A stretch of DNA of 64,000 nt from Stichopus chloronotus (taxonomy: Eukaryota > Echinodermata > Holothuroidea > Aspidochirotida > Stichopodidae): the NCBI GenBank assembly GCA_021234535.1, contig CM037836.1, positions 22,000,769 to 22,064,768 of the forward strand. Direction: 5' to 3'. The notes under the pieces were generated by a model, which worked only from the letters and a program-made list of their open reading frames with translations, was not told where the DNA came from and made no database searches. Position 1 is the stretch's first letter; the number at the start of each line of letters is the position of its first letter. The position numbers were made by a program, and so were the translations under genes. Below are positions 1-10,625 of the stretch, one piece after another.

Positions 1-2166
1 GTGACATCTCCTGGGTTGAACCATTTCTGGAAGTTGGAAAAAGTGAATTAGATGTGACATGGTCACAAATGTATAGTAGACTTTGACAAGAAGGGTCATT
101 GCTAGTGGCCAAAGGTCGGTGATGAAGGTTAGAGAGAATTATACCTTTGGCCATTGAAGTTTGCAAGGGCTGTTGTCATTCCAGTCCTCCTAGTAGTTGA
201 TATGAACAGTGGAAATATGTAAAGGTGACACTCATTGGGAGGGGGGACATTTTATATAGGCTGAAATTTTGCACTGGAAAGTGTTGGTTGTAGACACAGT
301 GTATATTACTTGTGTTTTCATATCAAGTGTAGTTCACAATATAGGTATCATTTGCAACAACATTTTACCATAGAAATAAATGGGAATGAACAAATGAAAC
401 CCAACATAATACTTGCAGTTCTTGCTCTGTATGGCAAAACAGCTCTGCCTTCAACATTTGCCATGTGTAATGCACATATGGCCCCAGAATTTGTTTGTTC
501 GATATCTTACGTCTTTAGAGAAACAGAAATGTATGCAATAATTTGATTTTTTGATAATATTCAAGATAAAGTGCGTTCCAACGTTAGATTTTTGCTGGTT
601 TTATTATCCGAACATTTCCTTTGGATTTGTATCTTGCGGTTTCATAAGAATGCCTTTTGCGTTATAGAGTTTGAGCTTCGCTTTTTGTTCCATGCTGGTA
701 CTCTGGTTTATCTATTTCTATGGATTTTATAAATTTGCATAATGTAGAAGCATTGCTTAAACACGATCATAAATAAAAATTTTGTCTTTGAAAGTAAGAT
801 TTTTATTTTTTGATCCAGCTTGTTTGCTGCTTCCATTGGTCAGAATCCTAGTCTAATCAGCCTCTTTTTTGTCCAGCGGGAGAACTTTTTCAAGCATTTG
901 ATCCCGTTGGTAAACTTAGTGTAAGTTGTTTATAATATTTGTGCCTCCTGTTTCTGAATCCTCCATCTGTCTGTTGTGCATTGCTCTCTCCTGTAGACTA
1001 TAGGCTTAAATCAACCAGTGTGCAAAAACCCCACTGTGATTTTATGTTTGTCTGTATTGTGTAAAGGCAGTGTAGCTCAGAATTTATTTTCGTGAAAGGT
1101 AGATTTCTTTGGGGTTCGGCTTAGCTTGTTTGATACTGTGGTTTCTCTGGAGTACAATTGAACAAGGAAACGAACCACTTTCAGCATTTTCCTTTCTGTC
1201 TATCGGTGACAATGTGTTCTTTGTTCATCAAGTTTTTTCAGGAATTAAAAAAAAAACAAGTAAGCAATAGGAAACAAAAGAGACACTCATTACTGAGCCC
1301 TTGTTACCCCAAGATTGCTGTTTATATTTTTGTTCAATAGAGTACACATGACTTTGTTCTTCTTTATTTTTCTAATGAAACATTACATAGCTTTGATGCA
1401 ATTCATGAACCACAACTGAAAATGTGTAGATCTGCACTAGATATTCAACTGTCTGCATGGTGAAGACAGTTGTCTGTATTTACTACCTGTGTGTTAAGTA
1501 CCTTTCCTTGAAAGCGTACCTTTCAGGAAACTGTAACAGTCATTCCATTAGTCAGCCCTGCCTCATATGACCGAACCATCCTCCTAATTTCTGGGGAGTT
1601 CCAACTCAGCCAGATTTCTACCTGATCGGGTATCGGATGTCACAGGCATAATCTGTAGTTTGCACTTGCTGGAGACCTGTGTGGTGCTACACATTAATGA
1701 GATTAAAAGGCCATATTTTTTGCTTCTTGTAGGCAGTTTTAAGACCTATTCACCTCAGACATTTTCAGAAGGTATTGAGTGTATTTTTAGATGTAAAAAC
1801 CCGTCAGAATCGTGAAAAATTAGTTTGTCAACCCTACATCTTACTTTCTGAACCTGAAAATTTTACCTCCTTACCTCACAGTATGGAGGCCATTTATTGC
1901 GAGACACAAAATGCTGCAAAAATCCAGACTCTGTACCCTTTGTTGGCTCATTTTGTGAATTGCATCCATTATCAGGTTTTTTGACATTTAAAGCACCACA
2001 TCTTGTGTAAACAAACTTCTTTATTTACATTTTGGGAGCAACACTCCCTCTCCCATTATTTTATTGCAATTACTTTGTGTGGTTCAAGTGGAGACCTATC
2101 AAAAGTACATAGATCGTAGTGTAATTTTTCCCACTGTCGTTTTTTTTCCCTTATTCCCTGGTTGGT

Positions 2167-2226
2167 GTTTTTTCTTTCTCCTCCTTCCTCTCTCTCTCTC
2201 TCTTTCTCTCTCTCCCCCTTTTCTTG
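2167..2226 (+). repeat. CT-rich simple sequence
   Basis: It is an almost pure pyrimidine tract on the + strand with a (CT)n core. Open frames across it on both strands are artefacts of the repeat. Confidence 0.85.
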
Positions 2227-4410
2227 TTCTGAGGCTCTCTCTTTTATTTTTCTCTGTATCCCCATGGTTGGCAATTTGGTATTGACCGAACTGTCCTTTT
2301 TCTGCATCCATGACCAAAGATTAAGAATGGGGCATTCAGGGGGGCCCTCCCTATTCAACAGCTGTTTACGTTGCTAAAGGAGGCAATCAAAAGTTTGCGT
2401 GTCTAGTCCCTTTAAAGTTGGCCTATCAGATATATGACATCAGCATGTTCTTATGCAGGTTGTAATAACAAATTCTTGTAAACAAGGTATTAGGTTTCAC
2501 TTCTCTGGCATGGTGGAAGTGTTATTTTCCCTCTTGCAGTGTTGTAGTTGTTTTTTTGCGTTTTAACATTACCGTCTGTGTGGCTGTCTCTTTCTTCTTT
2601 CAAGAGATGCCAAACGGAGCCTGTGGTATAAAGCAGCGCAAGATGCATCGTCATGGAAGCGGTCGACACACAGGTTTTGTGATGGTACTTTCGGAAGAAT
2701 AAAGCACCGACAAAAGATAAAAAAATAAAATGAAAAAGGAGAAGAAAAAAAAAGGGAAGAAAAAAAGAATAGGAAATGACAAAAAAAAAAGATAGAATAA
2801 AATGAGGAAGAACCCACACATAAAAAAAATTCTAGTTGTAATGATCCTGCTTTACTTGGATTATTTAATTTTTACATCTTTTGTCTCTACCGATTTTTTC
2901 AGTGTACAGTAGTAACTGGCGTATCACCTCCTCCTCCAGTTAGATCTCCCAGAAGAAGAGAAATGGAAGGTTAAGGACACTTTCAAAACAAAAGAAAAGA
3001 CAAAAATTAAGATAAAAGCTTTAGTAGTAGTAGTAATGAGGAACAAAGTAAAAATGAAATTAAGCACTTACCTAAACAGTTTTTGGTCTATGTAAGTCTT
3101 TCATTTAATAATTTGATTTGTTCTATTGAGAAAATGAAGAATATAAACTGTGGTAAGATAATTCTTGTCCTTCTCTTTGAGTTGAAATCAAGAAATGGTT
3201 GTTAAATTGATAGAAAGCATTCAAAACTGTCAGTGAATTCAGGTGATAGGTTGTTTTTACCAGAAGTGAGGGAAAATTTGTCTTAGTGTGGTTGTGAAAA
3301 TGTGGAGAAATTAGTGGTCCACAAATGCAAAGTAACAAAACTTTATTAGGGCGATAGTTTCTTGGTTTTTAAAGAAAATTTTGTGGCATAGCACATTTTT
3401 CATCCCAATATCTTTGTCTTTTTTTTTTGCCTTTTCCAATCCATTGGTTTGTGGTTTCAGTTTCTTGTTGTTGTGAAAATGTTCAGTTCGGGACACAAAT
3501 AGCTGTTCTAAGGTCAAACATTTTGGAATTTTGTTTTGAAGTTACAAAGGGTGCATGGAAAGTGTCCTGAACTAGATTTCAAAGAACCAGGCGCTCAGCC
3601 ATCTTGACTGTTGTCATAACAACAAACAGTTATTGCTGCTGCCACATTACAAAAGGAAAGGAAAAAAAAAGGCAAAGCAAAAAACTTCAAGGAAATATTT
3701 TTGCACCCAGCTCAACTGTGATTGTTGAGTTTATGACTTGTTGTTTATTTCGTTATTACTGTTTGTAATATTCACAGAGAGGAAAAAATGCTTTCACCAT
3801 GGAAATTTTTTATGTGTTTGTATTTTTTAAACCCATTATGCCATGTTACAGCTAGGAGAGTTAGTTTTGGATCAGCATTGCTCATAACGCTGGCTATAAG
3901 TGACATTCCATCTGATCTCTTTGCAAGAATTGTTGCTATAAATATTGATGCTTGCAGTTTTGGTTTCAACATGACTTTTTGATGTTTCTTTCCATTTTCT
4001 CTGCAATGTGAACAAAAAATAAATAAAATACATATATCTCTGCATATTTACCACAAGAAAGAAAGGGTTTGTCGTATGCTCTTACTGAGACATTTCCCGG
4101 AGACTGAAACTCAAGAGTGCTCTCCAGCAAAAGAGGAGCTAAAAGAGGTGTGCCCCTCCCCATCTTGCAGTTAGTAACCCTTCTTGTTCAGACACTACTC
4201 ATCCCCTCCTAGTAGCCACTCTTGGCTGATAATATAGATCGATGCTAGCTAATATCTATATTTCTCTTTTCAGCTTGTCACTGAATAATAATGACCTTTT
4301 TAATTATCTTCCATCTGCATTTAACTGTGTAACCAAATTTCAGATGAACAGAAAGTATATTACCAATTTGAAATGAATTTGAATGTTTTTATTGTTTGTG
4401 TGGGTGGGTG

Positions 4411-4452
4411 AAGGGTGGGAGAGGGGCACTGAAGGATGGGAGAGGGGCACTC
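4411..4452 (+). repeat. 21-bp tandem duplication
   Basis: AAGGGTGGGAGAGGGGCACT and AAGGATGGGAGAGGGGCACT begin two adjacent 21-bp units. Confidence 0.8.
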
Positions 4453-5388
4453 AGGGGTATGAAAGAGAAAAATAAAATAATTGACATTTTGAAGGGCATT
4501 TTTTATTAGCAGAATAAATCCCTTTCCCTTGTTTGTCTATAGTCATCTTTTTTTGGCTTGGGAGGATTTTTGGTGTTTTGAGTGGCAGCTGCAGCAAGAG
4601 ACGAAATTTACCACTAAACTGTGCTGTCTTTTTGGTTTTACCCTATTAGTCACTATCTCTACAGGGACAGATCAGCGTTTTGACAGTGGGACCCCTTCGG
4701 GCCCAGTGTGAGCAATCAGGGCAAACCACTTCATTAAAACTGGATGTCCATATGGAAGACATCAATGCGTTTTACTCGAGTGGCAAAATTTCAAGTGAAA
4801 ATTTAAATGATAGTAATCATATCAATGTACTGTATTTGTAATGATGTCGTAGGAGGTTGTGTAGATAGCTAAATTTGAAGTGAACTTCACGTCAGTCAAT
4901 ACATAGTCTAGAAAATAGTTTGCATAACAGCATGTTGAATATATTTCAAACTATGTCATAAACATGCAAATCGTTTTGTGGAGCAGACGTGTATTTTTTG
5001 AGCTATGGTTGTACATACATGGACTTTCCCCCTCCTTAATTTTCTCCCTGCTCGGTTGGCCTCGATTTGTTTTTGCAATTTGGCAAACATGAATAAATTT
5101 CTGCTACCATCTCCAACCACAGAATTCAGACAAAGGTTAAATAGTTTATGAAGCTGTTCAGTCGGAGAGGTTTCCTTTGAGGGCAAAGAGTGTTATGTAT
5201 GTCTGAAAAAAAAATATTAAAATATAAAAGATAGAAGAAAAAAAAAACAAGGGAGCATGAGTAAAGTGGATAAATAAATTCTTGGAATTGTTTGTTTGTC
5301 AGTCAATGCCACCCACTCCTTACAACTGGCAGCCATCACTCACGTCTGCAGAGAGCTGCAGAGGCAATGGCCAGTAGAGGGCAGGGAA

Positions 5389-5744
5389 TTAAAAGGAAAT
5401 AGGGCGTTTGGAATACACCAAAATGACATACAAAAGAAAATAGCGGTAATCATTGTTAAGCCATACGGTCTCATCAATAAACATATACAAAAGCTTCCTC
5501 TCCATAAAATATTATGCATGTGATGAGCAACGGAAGATGCATCATTTGAATTTTGAAAAGTTTGGGTGAACAAATTAGTGTTGAGTAAGAAATAACTGAA
5601 TTTCTATCTGTGAGAAGCTTACTTCTTGAAAAAGAGGGCTACTGTCCTTCCTTATTTTGAATAATCTATCATTCCACGTCCACAAACATTGGTTTCATAA
5701 AATATGGATGTTTTCTCTAAAACAAACATCCTATTTCCCTTTAA
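5389..5744 (-). mobile_element. TTAA-flanked nonautonomous DNA element, family 1, copy 1
   Basis: This 356-bp unit is bounded by TTAA on both sides, with ends AAGGAAATAGGGCG on the left and CTATTTCCCT on the right, i.e. inverted termini. Its inside is the reverse complement of the copy at 46369-46723, including the core TTTTGAAAAGTTTGGGTGAA. It has no coding capacity. TTAA target sites are typical of piggyBac-type transposons, so a piggyBac-related MITE is the best reading, from structure alone. Confidence 0.72.
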
Positions 5745-5842
5745 AGCGACTACATTGCCATGAAAGTTGGCACCAGAACAGACCTATTTTAGAGAGCTAA
5801 ATGCAAACTTCACATGATAATCCATGAGTACATCATTTTATT

Positions 5843-6576
5843 AGCTCATACCAGCCAGCTGGTGTGAGCTATTGTAATGGTGCGGCGTCACTCTATCTAT
5901 CTGTCTATCTGTCTGTCTGTCTATCTGTCTGTCTATCTGTCTGTCTATCTGTCTGTCTATCTGTTCACAATTGTTCAAAATGCCTCTCCTCCGTCATGCT
6001 TTCATGGATTTGTCTGAAACTTGGACACAATGTTCCATAGGTGGTGGACCATTTAGGGTGTTCAGGAATTTTTGGTCCAAGGTCCCATGTGGGCCCTGCG
6101 GCCCATTTTATGAAATTCTACAAAATGCGTCTCCTCCTACAGATTATATTGTACAATGCTGATGGTTTGTCATGATGATGCTCAGTTATGGTCCCTTCGG
6201 GGTGCTCAGAAATTTTTGGTCCAAGGTCCCATGTGGGCCCAATGGCCCATTATGTGAAATTCTGTTTGAAATGTTGTTTCTCACACATACATCCATGGAT
6301 TTATATTTAACTTGAACACAATAATCCCTAGGTGGTGCCTCATCTGGGGTGTACAAAAAAGTTTCAGTCTAAGGTCCCATGTGGACCCTACGGTCCATTT
6401 TAGGAAATTCTACAAAATGCTTCTCCTACAGATTATGTTGTACTATGTTGATGGTTTGTCACAATGATACTCAATTATTGGTCCCTTCAGGGTGTTCAGG
6501 AATTGGTAGTCCAAGACCCCATGTGGGCCCAATGGCCCATTTTATGAAATTCTGCAAGTTGCTTCTCCTTCTCCTA
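5843..6576 (+). repeat. ~145-bp array with GTCCCATGTGGGCCC units and terminal hairpin
   Basis: It starts with an inverted repeat AGCTCATACCAGC / GCTGGTGTGAGCT (5843-5870, two-base spacer, one mismatch), followed by a TATC/TGTC microsatellite. Then come four units carrying CCAAGGTCCCATGTGGGCCC at about 6075, 6220, 6372 and 6513, spaced 141-152 bp. Each unit also has GAAATTCTRCAAAATG and CTACAGATTATRTTGTAC blocks. One more unit fragment lies at 7098-7260 beyond an insertion. A hairpin at one end plus internal tandem units is like the Helitron/Helentron style of nonautonomous elements, but the class is unproven. Confidence 0.6.
5891..5963 (+). repeat. (TATC/TGTC)n microsatellite
   Basis: Mixed TCTA and TCTG tetranucleotides run for about 70 bp directly after the hairpin end of the 5843 array, so it appears to be part of that element. 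Confidence 0.9.
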
Positions 6577-7097
6577 TTAAAGTGCCCCTTTAAACTGTCC
6601 TACACATCTCAAATATCCCTATCGTGCATGAATGATAATTGAGTAATTGGACAGTGTTAGTTGGTATGCTAACTGAAACTCTGTATTGCCCTTAGGTGTG
6701 TTGACCAGTATATGGACTTAAAGGGGCACTTTGAGTTGTTCCGTGAACTTCAGTTAGTCTTCACAAAATATACCACTTTTAGTAACTGATCAAAATTCAA
6801 CTAAGAGGGCCCATTATGAGTCACATGTAAATGACCACTAATGAGTGAGTTGCTAATGATTTAAATTGGTTTTGGAAAACTCGTGACCATTTACTTTTCC
6901 ACATTAGTACCAATTCATATACCCATAGCCAGTACAAACCAATAAGAAAAATGAGTAAAAGTTGACAGTTTCCATAATTATTGGACGTGAATATTGATGC
7001 TGATTATCAGCATTGTTTTTTTGGTAGTACCCATTAAAAGTTTTTACAACTTTAATTTTTTGACAAAGATCAAACTTATGCACTGTTGGAGCACAAG
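6577..7097 (+). repeat. ~520-bp insertion inside the 5843-7260 array
   Basis: The unit pattern is lost after TTCTCCTTCTCC and resumes at TTTATGAAATTCTG. Near its left edge AAAGTGCCCCTTTAA (6579-6593) has an exact inverted partner TTAAAGGGGCACTTT (6718-6732), so a 150-bp inverted-repeat element may sit within the insertion. The rest (6733-7097) is unique AT-rich DNA. The real extent of the insertion is uncertain. Confidence 0.4.
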
Positions 7098-7260
7098 TTT
7101 ATGAAATTCTGAAAATTGTGCAGTCCTACAGATTCTCTTGTACAATGTTGATGATTAGGTATAATGATACTCAGAGGTGCCTATGATTTGACATAATGAT
7201 ACATAAATGGTACCTTCAGGATTTTGAGGTATGAGCCTCTGCACCAATGGTGCTCTAGTT
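7098..7260 (+). repeat. Last, diverged unit of the 5843 array
   Basis: TTTATGAAATTCTGAAAATT, CCTACAGATTCTCTTGTACA and GTACCTTCAGG follow the order of the units at 5971-6576. It ends near TGGTGCTCTAGTTGTAAG, after which the sequence is unrelated. Confidence 0.5.
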
Positions 7261-8115
7261 GTAAGAATGGCGGTTGTTAATTCTAGCTACTTCCTGTAAT
7301 TAATAAATGGTTAGAGTCATGGAATATCTCTGACTATTTTTAATTAGTCAAACTTGGTTAAGTCATCCCTTGTGTGGGGGTTTTAGTTCAATAAATTTGG
7401 TGCTCACAACTTTTTCTCTCTCTATCTGTTTTAATACTGTGTTCTTCTGTGGAAGAACTTTCCCTGGTATATGTTTGCCTTGACCGTTTCAACCCAAGTC
7501 CAAGACACTGTGTACTGTGTTACAATCTTCACTTAGTGTCACTCATGTAAATTAAGTGAAGGTAGCAGTTAGCAGCTCATCAGTGAGAATCCTAGACTTA
7601 TCATCAGAAGAATCTTCCATAGAACAACACCACTGAGTGCAAGGGGATTTATTTACCTTTTTATGAGTGACCAGGCCATAGAGTAGGCCAGGCCATGCAA
7701 AGACCCTGTTGGGCTGGGTCACCTATATCGCAGACTCGCAAGGTGTCTGGTACGTTCTCAGCAGTGATGTATTCACACTCATTCAAAGTACAACATTTTG
7801 CTCCAGAATTGGTAGCAAAAAGTGACAACCAGTGACAATGCGCCTTTTAGTTCAAAGTGGAACTGACCAAAGTGGGGTGGATGCAACATTATGATATCCG
7901 TGAGACGAAATTTAAAAATGTTTAATCCCATCTACTAGACATATGACAAACAAAAATTTAAATATGTGCACTTTGCGGACATTCTTGTCAATATATATGT
8001 CCATATCAGCTGCGAATATTCCAAAAGCACTCAAAGTGTGTGTAACTTGCATCCCTCTGTGGAGCATACCATCCAGTCAAGTGATGGTGTACAGTACAGT
8101 ATGCTCGTTGTGACT

Positions 8116-8417
8116 GGATGACCATGGTAAACTTTTAATATGCATTACCTAAAGCTTGCATGTGTGAATATTCACTTGCACATAATGAACTCCCTTCTTC
8201 CAAGGTCTTTTCGTGTGAATGGCAATAGGGCAGCCGTCAGATAAGGTGAATGATAGAATAGAAGACAGGTAAAGCGTAAAGGGGAGCTTTATGTGGGGAC
8301 CTGTATGTCGGTTGGATGGACGTTTAGAGAAATTATAAAGGAGAGAAGGGCTGGTGAAGCAAAGGGGGTAACTGGATGTAGTGGGCCTAAATGGCACAAA
8401 TAGCCCTTAGCAAGGGT
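8116..8417 (-). repeat. ~320-bp interspersed repeat (family C), copy 1
   Basis: It is the reverse complement of 22714-23040 over nearly its whole length: shared segments include GATGCATATTAAAA/TTTTAATATGCATT, CATGCAAGCTTT, CCCCACATAAAGCTCC and CTTGCTAAGGG. One end carries a short inverted motif (CCCTT..AAGGG). The class is unknown. Confidence 0.65.
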
Positions 8418-10573
8418 TAGGCCATACAGGAATTGCATGCCGTCAAAGGACTTCCAGTGCTGTCAAATTATTGGAGGAAAATATCTTTAATTATACCTGT
8501 GATACAGGCCTTTGTATTTACATCTTGTTTGACCTTGGAAAATGAGAGAAAGCCTGTCCTTTGTCACATTGTAACCAGGTACTCTCTTGCAAGCTGATCG
8601 CATCTGCATCTTGAATCAAATTCGAGCCCCAGACTTCATTCCATCATCGGCTAAATTGCAGTCTTGCTGGTAAATCTATCACATCATTGATTCTGGTCAT
8701 GAATTCCTGTGACAAATTTTGAATGTTCTGCTGTTTTTTTGGTGGTAATAGATTATTGACCGATCTGTTCAAAACTGTAATAAGTTACAGTTAAAGAGTA
8801 CAATTAGATCTCTTGTGTAATGGACAATGCCAGTGGTGTGTAGATTGTTGATAGCTGCCTCTGTTTTCCCCAACTTAACTAGTTTTAAAGACATCTTACC
8901 TCTGTCCTTAGAGGTAAGTGTCATTGACACTTTCTGACTCATAGCTATCTATATAGAGGACCCATAGGGTTTGTCCTTGCCCATGTTCAGTACACCTCTT
9001 GGTCATGAAAGAAAACCACTTTGATTTCTGTGTAAATTTAAAACCATGGCTGGCTGATACACCAGTCAGTATGTGTCAGTCAGAGATTGAAAAAGAAGAG
9101 TTGGTAAGCTATTGTCCTTGATAATAGGGTGAAATTACTCCATGAAAAGTCAGCTCTTTGTGAACATTCTTCCTTTTTTTTTTTACTCCATTCTTCTCGC
9201 CATTGTCTCACTGTATGTGCACCATACAGGGAAGATGCAGGTGTCTCTTTTGTTAACTGCATTGTGGCTATCTTTCCAAGCATGGCTAGAGAAATCTTTG
9301 CAGTAAAGTGTTTTTTTTTTTCCGTGTAGTTCCACTTTCATCAAACCCAAATTTCGTTGAAGTAGTCTGTATTCGCTCTACAGGAGGGCTTGAAGGATGA
9401 GGTGTTATTATCCTTGAGTTTGACTTACCTGAAAGGCACAGGCTAGAGCAGAGCATTGTGTTCCCCTGCTGCATCAGACTGAGTGGCTATGACAGATAAA
9501 ATTTTGTAGCTATTTGAAAGTGAAACATAGACATTGTTTGTATATATGCTATTCCACCATGAAGCACTGCAGACATTATTTTTTCGGAGTACCTTAGAGC
9601 CAGGTTTATTGCTTCTGTGATGGATCAGAATCGCACAATGAAAATGGAGGTTTTTCTTTTTTTCTTCATGTGCATAGTATTTTTTTTCTGTCGTTTTGAC
9701 TGTCATGAAGTTTTAAGCTGTTTGATGCTGAAGACCCCCCTACTACAATTGGTTTCTGTTGATAAGAAATAAAGGTCTATTACTCACCTAGTGTTATCTG
9801 AATAGGACTGAAAACAAAAAATTTTTGCAATGCCAAGTAAATAATGGGGGAACAGTAGTGGAGAAGAAAGTGAAGACAAAAAGTGGTAGAAAGTCAAATC
9901 AGATAATCCATTGTGTGGGGCTACATGTGGAATTACAGCTGAAGACTTGCCTATTTTTGCAACACTTTGTAGTGGAATACATCTCATGCTTATAACCTGT
10001 GGGACTAAGCTAGCAGTCTTACATTCAACTTTCATTGCGTGTCTCAGTGCAGCTATGAAGTGTCCACTCTAATGGTTGTCAACTAATATGTATACTGACT
10101 TGGTAACTTTGAACACTGACCACTGGAATAGCTACCCTGTTATTAGCCTGCACAACGGACTTTTTCACTCATGCTTCAGCTCTGGCTGCATTCATAATAC
10201 CAATGTCCGCGAAATATAGCTTGTATTCCGACTCAATTTGAGTACAGATTTTAAAGCTATTAAAATTCATGTGTGCTGACATAACTGGAGCGAAAGGCAA
10301 ACGAGGGCGAGCTAGGCCTTAGAGGGCGCAATGTCAGAATTGACGTCCAGGTCAGTTTGAGCAAAGGTCAAATGATGCAGTAGTATGGCAAGGGGTAAGT
10401 ACAGTCACTCGTGAATACCCACACCAGTGAGTTGTGGGGATTACACTTAGTAGCACTCAATACTTCTTTTCTATGTGTTCATGCTCTGTTGAGCCAATCA
10501 TTAGACATTAAGAGGGACTGATATAAAGTATAGAGAGACCCTGGATCTTAGATGAGACAAATCTTTAATTGTC

Positions 10574-10625
10574 CGCAGGTGTCTTGGTATGTATGTTAAA
10601 AAACGGTACATACCAACACCTGCAG
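10574..10625. other. Hairpin, 17-bp stem
   Basis: GCAGGTGT-CT-TGGTATGTA is followed after a short A-rich loop by TACATACCAACACCTGC. The arms pair over 17 bp with a two-base bulge (CT) in the left arm. Its role is unknown; it could be the remains of a small inverted-repeat element or a structured intronic RNA. Confidence 0.6.

Noticed and set aside
890..924. Micro-exon-like CGGGAGAAC...CCGTTG between ttttttgtccag and gtaaac
   Set aside because: The splice signals look fair, but the 33-nt peptide has no similarity to the L1 or cysteine-rich domain and there is nothing to link it to.
2056..2377. Open frames on both strands across a CT-rich tract
   Set aside because: The (CT)n repeat is free of stops in several frames; the peptides are low-complexity Ser/Leu or Arg/Glu runs.
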